64,000 bases of DNA from Pelagibaculum spongiae (lineage in GTDB: Bacteria; Pseudomonadota; Gammaproteobacteria; Enterobacterales; Pelagibaculaceae), in assembly GCF_003097315.1 (NCBI RefSeq), contig NZ_QDDL01000001.1, positions 1-64,000 of the forward strand, given 5' to 3'. Under the pieces are notes generated by a model. The model ran no database searches, had not been told where the DNA came from, and saw nothing but the letters and a program-made list of their open reading frames with translations. Of the stretch, positions 40,153 through 49,600 are shown piece after piece; within the stretch, counting starts at the first letter, position 1; the number at the start of each line of letters is the position of its first letter. The position numbers were made by a program, and so were the translations under genes.

Positions 40153-42138
40153 TTACCGACTATTTTTTTTGTTATCGCCCAAGCTCATTGAGCCTCTGGC
40201 CATTTCAACATACAGCTCATCACTAATACCAGGGATCGAGTGCGGTACTTCAATTCGTGTAAGAACGCCCATCTTGCTCCATAGTTTGACCATGTTATTC
40301 AAACCATCTGTATAACTTGCCTCAGCATGATAACCAATTCCTGCCACACCTCGTGACCATGATTGCCTTGCGTTGGCAAAAGCAATTCTCTCTGCTTCCG
40401 ATAAATCGGAACGAAGTAACTGTTCATAATAACTATGGGGCAGCACATCAATTGGAATCTTGGCTGGCCACCAAGAAACGATAGGGAAATCATTTTCATA
40501 ACGAACTGTCTGGCAGCTAAATGCGTCTGACTGCCATGGCACTCCCATCCAACGAGTAAGATCTCCAGGCATTTGAGGGCCGACTGCAGATTCGACATGT
40601 TTGTCTGATGGATTCACTGTACCTAATGCTTCAGCAGCTGATAATTTGCTCCCAAAATCCTGCAGCAAACTATCACGAGTACCGAGTTGAATGCGATACT
40701 TCCCATTGTAGAGGCCTGGATGCCGCAAAACCCAAGTTAATTCGACCCCGGGATGGAAAGCGCCGCCAGAACATGAATTTAAGGCCGCACGGGTTAGAAT
40801 CTCTGGCTGATCGGCGATTGGGAATTCATCGATAGCTTGCCTCTGGTCCATTTCTGGGTCATTAAAATCATTAATAAATAACCCAGCATCCCAGTATTTA
40901 AGAACTTGGTACTGAGTATCTAGCATTTGAAACCAATGCTTGCCCGTCCCCGGATAATTGACGCCACCACCAAGCATATACGGCATCTTATAAGGGTCGG
41001 CTTGCTCTTGTCCTGGCTCGCGAAACAAATCAAAAACTTTAGATCGGAACGCTCGAACTTCTGATGAATTGCTATTATCAGCCAGTTTTTCAATAAACTC
41101 TGGATCACTAAAATCACCAACATCAAGCCATGCTTTGCGTTGCAATGCAGCAAGCGACAACCATTTCATCTGACCTAGTCGTTGAAATAATGGATAAATA
41201 TCGGCTCTAAAGGAGAGTGGAGGTAATATTGGTTGCTCTAAATTCTTATTGACCATCACTTCACGAATCGTATCGTAGAGCGTGGTAAAAGTTTGAGTGT
41301 ATGGAGAATAATCAGGACCAACACTCACGGCCCAGGCAGGAGTTGCTTGAACTATTTCTCCAGAATTTAGCGTGATGGTTGCTTGAACCGAGCCATCAAA
41401 TAAATCATCATGCCAATAATCATTATCAGTGAAGTTATCAATAGAACCGTTTTTCTGAATTGACTCTGAAACCCCATCACCGGGTACAATTAATAAACGT
41501 CCGTGAGAGTCGGTATCTAGGGCGCCGAGCTTTACTAATTTTTTATCCCAAAAATTACCTGTGAGCTGTGCTATTTCAGCTTTACGGGCTGATATCGAAA
41601 CTTCACCTGAGTCAATAATCAGTTTTTCTTTACGCTCATTATTATTTTCGATAAAAGAATTGCGTTTTTTAGTCTCAATCCCCGGATCCAACTCACCTAA
41701 GTCCAATGGATTAGAAAATCCATACCAAGCCGCTTTTGTATTAGCAACTCTAACTTGCCAATCGATGTCTTTACAATTAGAGAGATTAAATTCACTAACC
41801 GCTTCACCGTGAACATTAAAACCATATATTCGATAGCGCTGAACTTGCTTTTTAATTGAATTCTCATCTTCTTTAAATCGACCTTGCGCCTGAGGAATCC
41901 CTGGTACTTCTGGTGCATAAAACCATTCATGGCTATTGCCGAGCCTACTTACACCGATAGGAGGATAAATTTCATAAGATACAACTTCTTTGTCAAGAAT
42001 TTTTTCACCTATAGAAAAAGCCCGAGCCACAGCAACCTTTGGTACTGCAATACAGCCAACCGTTGCTGTTGTCAAAATATGAAGAAAATCTCTTCTTTTT
42101 ATTTGGTTATTGTTATCAGAAGATGGTTTATTGTTCAT
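40153..42138 (-). CDS. LodA-like quinoprotein amino-acid oxidase
   Basis: The 661-residue protein belongs to the LodA/GoxA family of CTQ amino-acid oxidases, which release H2O2 and can act as antimicrobials (marinocine). It has the family opening IYPPIGVSRLGNS...FYAPEVPG, a likely CTQ Cys456 in NSCSGGAFHPGVE and a likely CTQ Trp535 in LTRWMGVPWQSD. The N-terminus reads KRRDFLHILTTATVGCIA, a Tat-like export signal. From memory, LodA and GoxA have an Asp four residues before the Cys; here that position appears to be Ala452. Whether it oxidises lysine, glycine or something else cannot be told. It is the first gene of a two-gene operon with lodB. Confidence 0.85.
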   Translation of the reverse strand: MNNKPSSDNNNQIKRRDFLHILTTATVGCIAVPKVAVARAFSIGEKILDKEVVSYEIYPPIGVSRLGNSHEWFYAPEVPGIPQAQGRFKEDENSIKKQVQRYRIYGFNVHGEAVSEFNLSNCKDIDWQVRVANTKAAWYGFSNPLDLGELDPGIETKKRNSFIENNNERKEKLIIDSGEVSISARKAEIAQLTGNFWDKKLVKLGALDTDSHGRLLIVPGDGVSESIQKNGSIDNFTDNDYWHDDLFDGSVQATITLNSGEIVQATPAWAVSVGPDYSPYTQTFTTLYDTIREVMVNKNLEQPILPPLSFRADIYPLFQRLGQMKWLSLAALQRKAWLDVGDFSDPEFIEKLADNSNSSEVRAFRSKVFDLFREPGQEQADPYKMPYMLGGGVNYPGTGKHWFQMLDTQYQVLKYWDAGLFINDFNDPEMDQRQAIDEFPIADQPEILTRAALNSCSGGAFHPGVELTWVLRHPGLYNGKYRIQLGTRDSLLQDFGSKLSAAEALGTVNPSDKHVESAVGPQMPGDLTRWMGVPWQSDAFSCQTVRYENDFPIVSWWPAKIPIDVLPHSYYEQLLRSDLSEAERIAFANARQSWSRGVAGIGYHAEASYTDGLNNMVKLWSKMGVLTRIEVPHSIPGISDELYVEMARGSMSLGDNKKNSR

Positions 42139-42590
42139 TAATACCTACCCTAAGTGCGCCTATTTTGATAGTTCGCATCTGTTTACAATAGTCGTTTAAC
42201 ATTTAAATCAAGTAAACCCTAGCTGAGATTCTTAGCTGTAGAGTGTTTTTATTTTACTCGGTTAAAATTATAGAGTTAGTGGCATACGCTCATTTGTTAA
42301 ATTTATTGCAAGCCTTAGTTATAAATTTCATTGACCGGGACTTGTTGACATATTTGAGTTATTTTTATTTCAAACAGGTAGCAATATGATTTTGTTCAAG
42401 AATTCAAAAAGAAGCACATGCTAATCAATCTGTAGCCTAGCTGATAGAAATGTATTATTCCGTTCTGCTTACTTCTTTCGCGCCTCTTTCTTAGCACTCT
42501 CAAAATTAATGCCTTTCAACTAGCGAAGCGGAAATCTTGAGGGTCGCCCCCCCGAACCAAATAACCCACAATGACACAGCCATTGTGGGG
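42139..42590. other. AT-rich intergenic stretch with a C7 run and a palindrome
   Basis: No gene seen. CCCACAATG (42565-42573) pairs with CATTGTGGG (42581-42589) just before the IS200/IS605 remnant and may be the subterminal hairpin of that element. A C7 run lies at 42547-42553. Confidence 0.4.
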
Positions 42591-42850
42591 GTGTTCAGTT
42601 TATCGCAGTGCGTAGAAATACCATCAGACCGTATTCACATGATTGTTCGAACAGAACCTAAAAAACTGTCCGAAAATGTCATGCAGATAGTGAAAAGCAT
42701 CCCGGCGAGAGAGTTTCCCGTCTTCACCCGGAAGTTGAAAAGTATTTTTTCTAGGGCAGTAAATTATGGACGTAAAGTTATTCCATTGAAACTACAGACA
42801 ATGCAATTGAAGATGTTATTCGAAAACATACGATCAAGCTATTTCAATGA
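42591..42850 (+). pseudogene. IS200/IS605-family TnpA remnant
   Basis: One frame reads CVEIPSDRIHMIVRTEPKKL and then IVKSIPAREFPVFTRKLK, matching the HUH region and following helix of TnpA (VHLL....P....SKIVQSLKG.SS). After a frameshift near 42745 the homology continues as FF*GSKLWT*SYSIETTDNAIEDVIRKH, with two stop codons, and ends at TGA 42848-42850. The N-terminal 40 or so residues are missing. It is a dead transposase with no tnpB beside it. Confidence 0.7.
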
Positions 42851-43284
42851 CATTTTTCGATACAATCTATTCAATTAATAAAGTTCACACCCTGTAAAAA
42901 TATCAATATACCCCTCTATAAAAATCGCGCCAGACAGCAAACTGAGTCCTGATTTTAAAAAATCAGCACAAAAATTTATTACCTAAATTAATGAAAAATT
43001 CTTTTTGCTTTGATATTACGACATATGCGAACCAATGCAGGCACTTTATTTGGGCAAAGCCAAGCTCAGCAAGATGATCGTGAAGCTTTAAGAATGCACG
43101 GTAAAACCGTCATTATTATCTTCGTAAGGCTATTTAGATTCACTAATGCCAAAAAACCGATGAATATATTGACCATGGATCATACCTTCTATCAAATCAG
43201 GTCTATTTTGATTCAGATCCATCGCCATCCATGACTTTGATTAACTCATTTGTCCGAGCACAACTCTCTCGCCAGCATTATCAT

Positions 43285-43527
43285 TCATATGCTAGTAATT
43301 TTTTGTGCAGAAAATTTTTTACCTGGCAAAATACTACTGCGTCCTGCTGAACCTTCGGGCCACCAGCTAAGATAATTGTTGGTAAATGCTTTACAACTAC
43401 TATCGGATAACTGCATGGCAGCATGACCATATGCGCCAATATTACCCAAAAGACTATGCCCTTTACCGAATGGATCATAAGATAACCATACATGTATTGT
43501 TGCTGAAACTGGATTCCTAGCCATCAT
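43285..43527 (-). pseudogene. fragment resembling a GHAxxxL...SWWP papain-like domain
   Basis: An 80-residue open frame containing IHVWLSYDPFGKGHS, IGAYGHAAMQLSD and NNYLSWWPEGS. A GHAS/GHAA histidine followed about 20 residues later by SWWP is a pattern I associate with papain-like or permuted NlpC/P60 domains in secreted effectors. The frame is far too short for a complete domain. It lies in a decayed region with a G9 run at 43564-43572 just upstream, so it is probably a remnant, but a small real gene cannot be excluded. Confidence 0.35.
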
Positions 43528-43875
43528 GCTCAGCTTGCCTTAACCCTTAATTGCTAGACAAGTGGGGGGGGGCATCAGATTTGTTTTTAGCTATTGGTTC
43601 TCACTACCAACGACATATCAAGTGATATCGATCGATTTTTCCAACCAGTTCACTTTCACCACAATTACTGTAAATCATTACTTCTACCTAAGTAATTAAC
43701 CGGATGCAACTAAGTAGCAATTACCAGTACTTGTAAGCATTCTCTGATCACATCTTGGGCATTTATACCAATTTAACCATTCAACAGTAGTTGCCATGCT
43801 CTGCAGACTGGGTTAAAAAAGTGACCCAGCACTACAAATTAATAATATTCTCTGCTGCAAGAGGTTAAAAGCCGT

Positions 43876-44943
43876 ATGAGCAAGTCAGGATTTGTTACCC
43901 GAACTCTAGCCATAGCAACTTTGCTAATGGTTGCCAGTACCCCCATTCAAGCCGCTAAAGTTTATCGCTTAAAGCTGGCCGAAACATGGCCATCCAACTT
44001 TCCGGTATTTGGCGATGCTGTTCGCAACATGGCCAAGATGGCTGAAGAAATGTCCGATGGTCGATTAAAAATCCGCATCGATTCAAAAAATAAGCACAAA
44101 GCACCATTAGGAATTTTTGATCTAGTCAAAGGTGGCCAATATGACATGGGCCATTCTGCTTCTTATTACTGGAAAGGTAAGGTTCCAGAAACACTCTACT
44201 TCACTACCATGCCATTTGGCATGATAGCGCCTGAGCAATATGGTTGGTTCAACCACGGTGGCGGCCAAGAACTAATGGACAAGGTCTACAGCAAGCATGG
44301 CTTGATGTCCTTTCCTGGTGGTAACACCGGTAACCAAATGGGTGGCTGGTTCCAAAAAGAAATCAATTCATTGGATGATCTTAAAGGTCTGAAAATGCGT
44401 ATCCCAGGTTTTGCTGGTGAAGTTATGGCCAAACTAGGTGCCAAGCCAACTAACATTCCTCCTGGTGAGTTATATACCGCTCTAGAGCGTCGCACCATCG
44501 ATGCATTAGAATGGGTTGGTCCTTCGCTAGACTTGCGGATGGGTTTCCACAAAATTGCGCCTTACTACTACACAGGTTGGCATGAGCCAGCGACCGAACT
44601 TCAGTTTTTGGTCAACAAACGTAAGTTTGATCGTTTACCAAAAGATCTTCAGCAAATTCTGAAAGTTGCAATGAAGACTGCTGCATATGACATGTACATC
44701 CAGTCATACAATGACAGCGCAGTGAACTGGGAGAAAATGAAGAGCGATTTCCCTCACATCAAAATCAGAACTTTCCCTAAAGAAGTTTTACAAGCACTTC
44801 GTCGTGCAAACGACGAGCTCTTGAAAGACAACGCTCGCAAGAGCCCTCTTGCTAAAGAGATTATCCAATCTCAACAAGAGTATCTAAATAAGGTTCGTGT
44901 CTGGACCAATATCTCAGATAAGGCTTATCTAGATAGCCTCTAA
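43876..44943 (+). CDS. dctP: TRAP transporter substrate-binding protein, DctP/TakP-like
   Basis: Periplasmic solute receptor of a TRAP transporter. The 355-residue protein has a signal peptide (MVASTPIQAAK, cleaved near 27), the LAETWPSNFPVFGD start and the ligand region NIPPGELYTALERRTIDALEWVGP...YYTGWHEPATELQFLVNK. WVGP and YYTGWHEP are typical of the TakP-like branch, whose members bind alpha-keto or other carboxylic acids. The ligand is thus probably a small carboxylate or sulfonate, but this is inference. It heads dctP-dctQ-dctM. Confidence 0.92.
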   Translation: MSKSGFVTRTLAIATLLMVASTPIQAAKVYRLKLAETWPSNFPVFGDAVRNMAKMAEEMSDGRLKIRIDSKNKHKAPLGIFDLVKGGQYDMGHSASYYWKGKVPETLYFTTMPFGMIAPEQYGWFNHGGGQELMDKVYSKHGLMSFPGGNTGNQMGGWFQKEINSLDDLKGLKMRIPGFAGEVMAKLGAKPTNIPPGELYTALERRTIDALEWVGPSLDLRMGFHKIAPYYYTGWHEPATELQFLVNKRKFDRLPKDLQQILKVAMKTAAYDMYIQSYNDSAVNWEKMKSDFPHIKIRTFPKEVLQALRRANDELLKDNARKSPLAKEIIQSQQEYLNKVRVWTNISDKAYLDSL

Positions 44944-45008
44944 TCGACCCTTTTCGTAGTAGTAATTGGCAGATGTAGCAATACATCTGCCTTTCCCCGG
45001 AGCATAAT

Positions 45009-45551
45009 ATGAGCTTTATGGTCAGCCTTCAGCGCGTTATTGACCGTTTCGCTGAATACTTGGGCAAAGTTTCCGCCCTGCTATTTCTTCTGATGTTAAT
45101 CAACATTTTCTATGATGTTGTTACTCGTTATTTGTTTAACGATGTGTCTATCGGATTTCAAGAATTGGAGTGGCACCTCTATTCAGCAGTCTTTTTATTA
45201 GGCGTACCCTATGCATTAAAATCGGGAGATCACGTCCGCGTTGATTTATTTTACGAACGTTTCTCTGATAAAAAACGAGCATGGGTTGATTTACTTGGCG
45301 TGATGTTTTTTATAATGCCTTTTGCCTACCTAGTGGCTTATTACGGAATTGACTTTGCCCGTGAATCTTATGAGCTAGGTGAAAGTAGCGGCGACCCAGG
45401 AGGCTTACCTCATCGCTGGATTATTAAATCAATGATTCCTTTTTCGTTTTTCTGCATCGCAATTTGCGGGTTAGGTATGTTGTTAAAATCAATCAATGTG
45501 TTACTCGGTATCACCGATGAACTTATTGAATACAATCACCCGAATAGTTGA
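45009..45551 (+). CDS. dctQ: TRAP transporter small permease DctQ
   Basis: A 180-residue integral membrane subunit with four helices (about 18-36, 55-72, 95-115, 142-162) and the DctQ signatures DVVTRYLFNDVSIGFQELEWHLYS and GDHVRVDLFYERFS. It needs the large subunit, encoded 15 bases downstream, for Na+-driven uptake. Confidence 0.92.
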   Translation: MSFMVSLQRVIDRFAEYLGKVSALLFLLMLINIFYDVVTRYLFNDVSIGFQELEWHLYSAVFLLGVPYALKSGDHVRVDLFYERFSDKKRAWVDLLGVMFFIMPFAYLVAYYGIDFARESYELGESSGDPGGLPHRWIIKSMIPFSFFCIAICGLGMLLKSINVLLGITDELIEYNHPNS

Positions 45552-45566
45552 TCCAGGAGAATTAAT

Positions 45567-46865
45567 ATGGCTGGAATCATAATGTTTTTTGTCGCTTTGG
45601 TGATGTTGCTATTCGGTTTTCCCGTTGCATTCACCTTCGGCGGCGTCGCTGTCTTTTTTGGCTTGATAGTAGAAGGGCCAGAGTTATTTGCTTTTATGCC
45701 ATATCGCATAGAAAGCATCATGCAAAATACAGTTTTGATGGCAATTCCGTTATTTGTTTTTATGGGTATCGTTTTACAAAAGACCAAACTAGCAGAGCAA
45801 CTCCTTGAATCAATGGCTAAACTTTTTGGCTCAGTTCGAGGTGGCTTGGCTATTTCAACTATTTTAGTCGGCGCATTACTTGCAGCATCCACTGGCGTAG
45901 TTGGCGCTAGCGTGGTAGCGATGGGATTAATTTCTCTGCCAGTCATGATGAAATATAAATATGACGTTCCAATGAGTTGCGGCACTATCTGTGCAGCGGG
46001 AACATTGGGGCAGATTATCCCTCCGTCGATCGTTTTAATTATTTTAGGCGATGTATTAGGCATACCCGTTGGCGATTTATTTAAAGGCGCTATTGGCCCA
46101 GGGTTGATGCTAGTAGGACTCTACGTTGCCTATATCCTGATTTACACCTTTCTCAACCCAGAATCTGCTCCAGCGATGCCAGTAGACATGGATGCTGGCA
46201 CGAAAAAACAAGAATATTGGATCGCAATAAAAGCAATTATCCCTCCATTAGCTCTGATACTCATCGTATTGGGCTCTATCTTTGAGGGTATCGCAACACC
46301 CACTGAATCTTCCGCTTTAGGTGGTGCTGGTGCGATTGCATTAGCAGCAGCTTACCGACAATTTAGCTGGAAAATGGTATTTGACAGTGCCACTGAAACA
46401 GTGCGCGTAACTGCAATGGTTTTTGGTATTTTATTGGGCGCAACCGCCTTTTCAATGGCATTTACCTATACGGGTGGCGATGCAGTTGTAGAAGAAATAT
46501 TGCTTCAATTACCTGGTGAAAAATGGGGATTTTTGATTCTGTCGATGCTCGTCATTATGGTACTAGGTTTCTTCATCGATTTTGTTGAAATATCATTTAT
46601 CATCGTGCCAATGATAGCGCCGGTTGCAGAAGCGCTTGGTATTCCAATGGTCTGGTTTGCTATTTTGATTGCCATGAACTTACAAACATCGTTCTTGACA
46701 CCACCGTTTGGGTTTTCGTTGTTTTATCTCAAAGGTGTTGCACCGCCTGGCGTTAGAACAGTCGATATCTATAAAGGTGTCATGCCATTTATTGCAATTC
46801 AAGCTGGCGTACTAATATCCATATTATTGTTTCCTGCTTTTTATGGCTTAGATAAAATTTTCTAA
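45567..46865 (+). CDS. dctM: TRAP transporter large permease DctM
   Basis: A 432-residue ion-transporter-superfamily permease with 11-12 membrane segments. Characteristic stretches are AIPLFVFMGIVLQKTKLAE, GASVVAMGLISLPVMM, AAGTLGQIIPPSIVLIILGD, ATPTESSALGGAGA and MNLQTSFLTPPFGFSLFYLKGVAP. AGTLGxxIPPS and TPPFG are hallmarks of DctM. It completes the TRAP operon. Confidence 0.94.
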   Translation: MAGIIMFFVALVMLLFGFPVAFTFGGVAVFFGLIVEGPELFAFMPYRIESIMQNTVLMAIPLFVFMGIVLQKTKLAEQLLESMAKLFGSVRGGLAISTILVGALLAASTGVVGASVVAMGLISLPVMMKYKYDVPMSCGTICAAGTLGQIIPPSIVLIILGDVLGIPVGDLFKGAIGPGLMLVGLYVAYILIYTFLNPESAPAMPVDMDAGTKKQEYWIAIKAIIPPLALILIVLGSIFEGIATPTESSALGGAGAIALAAAYRQFSWKMVFDSATETVRVTAMVFGILLGATAFSMAFTYTGGDAVVEEILLQLPGEKWGFLILSMLVIMVLGFFIDFVEISFIIVPMIAPVAEALGIPMVWFAILIAMNLQTSFLTPPFGFSLFYLKGVAPPGVRTVDIYKGVMPFIAIQAGVLISILLFPAFYGLDKIF

Positions 46866-46873
46866 TAACCATT

Positions 46874-46900
46874 GGCATCACTAACTTAGTTAGTGGTGCC
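46874..46900 (+). terminator. hairpin after the TRAP operon
   Basis: GGCATCACTAAC / GTTAGTGGTGCC stem with one G-T pair and a short loop, 9 bases past the dctM stop. There is no strong T tract, so termination may be partial and allow read-through to the kinase gene. Confidence 0.6.
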
Positions 46901-47057
46901 ACAATTTATGCTCGCATCCTTTCCTCCAAACCCTCTTCTCTGTCAGTTTTTTTCCGGCCATTCGCGCAAATACAATCAGCAATAGTTGAACGAATATCCA
47001 CTTTTTGCTGAACAGCAACTATTTTTAATTAATCAGCTGCCCTGATTGGCTATCACC

Positions 47058-48404
47058 ATGTCTTTAAAATCTAAAATACTGCTACTTACACTATTACCTA
47101 TGCTTTTGTTTTCTTTAAGCATTACATTATTTAGTCGCGATCAATCGAACCAACTATCCCAAATAGAAATTCAAACAATTGAAGAAAGCCTACTCCGGTC
47201 ACGAGAGCGTGAGCTCCGCCATTACACCGAAATAGCACGGGCGCTCCTACTACCACTAGCTAAAGACAGTACCCCTGACTCACTTTCTCAGCAACGCGCT
47301 ATTTATCTATTAAATAGCTTAAGTTACGGAGACGATGGCTACTTCTTTGCTTACGCTGAAAGCGACTCCAAAAAACTTCTAACAGCACCCGTAAATTCTG
47401 ATAACAATCAACAAATAGATCAAATAAATCCTAAAGCAGCCGACATCATTAGCAGGCTCATGCAACTAGCCAAAACTGGCGGTGGCTATCATCGATATTT
47501 ATGGGAGAAACCATCTAGCTTAGAAATTGAAGATAAGCTCAGCTACGTTGAGCTTTTTGAGCCTTGGGGCTGGACGTTCGGTACTGGTTTATATCTTGAC
47601 GATGTCAGTCGAGAACTGACTAAAATTCGTAGTGTTGTGAAAAAAAACATCCGAAATACTTTTTTCACTATGTTGGCCATGAGCTTGGCAGCCATGATGG
47701 TTGTATTTCTACTGGGGTTAGCAGTGAATTTACATGAGCATCATTTAGCAGATAAAAAATTACAACGCTTAGCTTACAAATCAATTCAATTTCAAATTAC
47801 TGAGCGACGCCGATTTGCTCGAGAATTACATGACGGCATTAACCAAACAATGGTTTCGATTCGCTATCAATTAGAAAAAATACAAAGTGAAGCCAATCAA
47901 AAACAAAAAAATGAAATTGAAAAGCCTTTAGAGCGGCTGACTTCGGTGATTCGCGATGTAAGAAAAATATCTCACGATCTTCGGCCCATCGTACTTGACG
48001 ATTTAGGGCTAGCACCGGCAGTCAAAAACTTGGTGGAAGAGTTTTCTGAACGTACCGGTGCTCATACAGAACTATCAATCGAGCTCGCCGGGAAAAAACT
48101 TTATGAAGAGTTGGAAATTACCATTTATCGCGTAGTTCAGGAGGCGCTAGGCAATATTTCAAACCATGCCGATGCCAGCCATGTAAAAATGAGCCTGATT
48201 ATACAAGATGACATGGCAACACTTAAATTGCGAGATAATGGCTGTGGTTTTACCCTAGAAAAGAAACAAAACGGCATTGGCTTGCGCAATATGAAAGAGC
48301 GTGTTGAGTTGCTAGGCGGTCAGTTTAGCTTACAGTCTTCTCCTAATGCTGGCACTTTGATAATAGCCACGCTGCCTCTCAGCCTAAAAGATAATATCTC
48401 TTAA
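47058..48404 (+). CDS. sensor histidine kinase with single Cache domain (NarL-type partner)
   Basis: Membrane sensor kinase of 448 residues: first membrane helix (about 8-24), a periplasmic sCache domain with GYFFAY and LSYVELFEPWGWTFGTGLY, second helix (about 200-220), then HisKA_3 with RRRFARELHDGINQTMVSIR containing the phosphorylated His, and a GHKL ATPase (ALGNISNHADA, DNGCGF, GIGLRNMKERVELLGG). sCache domains bind small carboxylates, so it may sense the substrate of the preceding TRAP transporter. The open frame begins at a TTG at 47046, but I prefer the ATG at 47058. Confidence 0.92.
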   Translation: MSLKSKILLLTLLPMLLFSLSITLFSRDQSNQLSQIEIQTIEESLLRSRERELRHYTEIARALLLPLAKDSTPDSLSQQRAIYLLNSLSYGDDGYFFAYAESDSKKLLTAPVNSDNNQQIDQINPKAADIISRLMQLAKTGGGYHRYLWEKPSSLEIEDKLSYVELFEPWGWTFGTGLYLDDVSRELTKIRSVVKKNIRNTFFTMLAMSLAAMMVVFLLGLAVNLHEHHLADKKLQRLAYKSIQFQITERRRFARELHDGINQTMVSIRYQLEKIQSEANQKQKNEIEKPLERLTSVIRDVRKISHDLRPIVLDDLGLAPAVKNLVEEFSERTGAHTELSIELAGKKLYEELEITIYRVVQEALGNISNHADASHVKMSLIIQDDMATLKLRDNGCGFTLEKKQNGIGLRNMKERVELLGGQFSLQSSPNAGTLIIATLPLSLKDNIS

Positions 48405-48465
48405 AAAGCCTAGAACATGTTAAGCATTCAAAGATCAGCTGCTTGATAATTTTAAATCGATCCAG

Positions 48466-48774
48466 CTAGCGCCCCCAGCCATATTGCTTGAGTGAAATAC
48501 GACCATTATTAACTGAAATACCTTCATCTTGGAGGCGTTTCTTTTGCCGTAAAAAAGCTTCACTGTCCAATGGACGGGAAATTTTCCCTTGACCGTTAAT
48601 CACTCGATGCCAAGGAATACTACTTCCTTGGGGGAGTTGCGCCAGCAGTCGACCAACTTGCCTTGCATATCCAGGAAAGCCTGCCAAACCAGCAATCACG
48701 CCATAGCTTGAGACTCTTCCATGGGGGATGTCGCTAATTGTTAACAACACTGCTTGGTGAAACTCTTCAGTCAT
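48466..48774 (-). CDS. atl: alkyltransferase-like protein (Atl, MGMT homolog without Cys)
   Basis: A 102-residue DNA-binding protein related to O6-methylguanine methyltransferase. The reactive PCHR is replaced by PWHR (54-57), so it cannot accept alkyl groups. Atl proteins flip out alkylated guanines and steer them to nucleotide excision repair. HGRVSSYGVIAGLAG, ARQVGRLL and IPWHRVIN fit E. coli YbaZ. It is inserted on the opposite strand between the kinase and its regulator. Confidence 0.93.
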   Translation of the reverse strand: MTEEFHQAVLLTISDIPHGRVSSYGVIAGLAGFPGYARQVGRLLAQLPQGSSIPWHRVINGQGKISRPLDSEAFLRQKKRLQDEGISVNNGRISLKQYGWGR

Positions 48775-48930
48775 GATGAATATCTATTGATGATGTCTGT
48801 AGAGCGCAATCATAACAAGTTCACTTTATGACAAGAACCCCGTCGCATTTATAGACAAAGCCCGATTGAATGGGCTACGGCAACAGAAATAGTTTGCTAA
48901 GCTACAACAACTACTTATTCTGACAACCCT

Positions 48931-49566
48931 ATGACTAAAATATTATTGGTTGATGATCACCCACTAGTTCGCGATGGAATACGAGCTCGCCTTGAAGCCA
49001 ATCCTGGACTGGAAGTTATTGGTGAAGCAGAAAATGGACTAAAAGCACTCGAACTAGCTGAAGAAATTCGCCCAGATTTAGTACTGATGGATATTAGTAT
49101 GCCGGTAATGAATGGCTTAGAAGCAACAAAGGAATTTCGTCAAAGATTTCCTGATATCAAAGTACTGATACTAAGCATGCACGACCACAAAGAATATATT
49201 CTCAAAATTTTACAGGCCGGCGCTTCTGGCTATTTATTGAAAGAAGTCTCTTCCACTGAAATGATTCAAGCGATTGAAACTGTTTGCCGCGGCGGTAGTT
49301 ATTTTAGTCCAGGTGCATCAGATAGCTTATTTAATCACTTCGACCCTTCTTCTAATCAGAACGCAGAACTTCTAACGCCGCGAGAGAAAACTGTTTTAGC
49401 TAATTTATCCGAAGGGAAAACCAATAAAGAAATTGCACGAAAATTGAATATTAGCGTGCGCACAGTTGAAACCCATCGGCAAAATATAAAATCCAAACTT
49501 GGCATTCAAACTGCTGCAGGCTTAACTCGATACGCAATCGAGAACAATCTTGTTGATCTGGATTAG
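48931..49566 (+). CDS. LuxR/NarL-family response regulator
   Basis: A 211-residue two-component regulator. The receiver domain has Asp8/Asp9, the phosphoacceptor Asp54 (VLMDISMP), Ser82 and Lys104 region residues. The C-terminal LuxR helix-turn-helix reads LTPREKTVLANLSEGKTNKEIARKLNISVRTVETH. Its HisKA_3 partner is almost certainly the Cache kinase 527 bases upstream on the same strand. Regulation of the TRAP operon is inferred from position. Confidence 0.93.
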   Translation: MTKILLVDDHPLVRDGIRARLEANPGLEVIGEAENGLKALELAEEIRPDLVLMDISMPVMNGLEATKEFRQRFPDIKVLILSMHDHKEYILKILQAGASGYLLKEVSSTEMIQAIETVCRGGSYFSPGASDSLFNHFDPSSNQNAELLTPREKTVLANLSEGKTNKEIARKLNISVRTVETHRQNIKSKLGIQTAAGLTRYAIENNLVDLD

Positions 49567-49600
49567 CAATAATTACTAATCCATAAATTAATAATACCCC

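Noticed and set aside
43010-43234. 74-codon plus-strand frame in the decay zone
   Set aside because: No domain, no ribosome binding site, and composition like the surrounding non-coding DNA.
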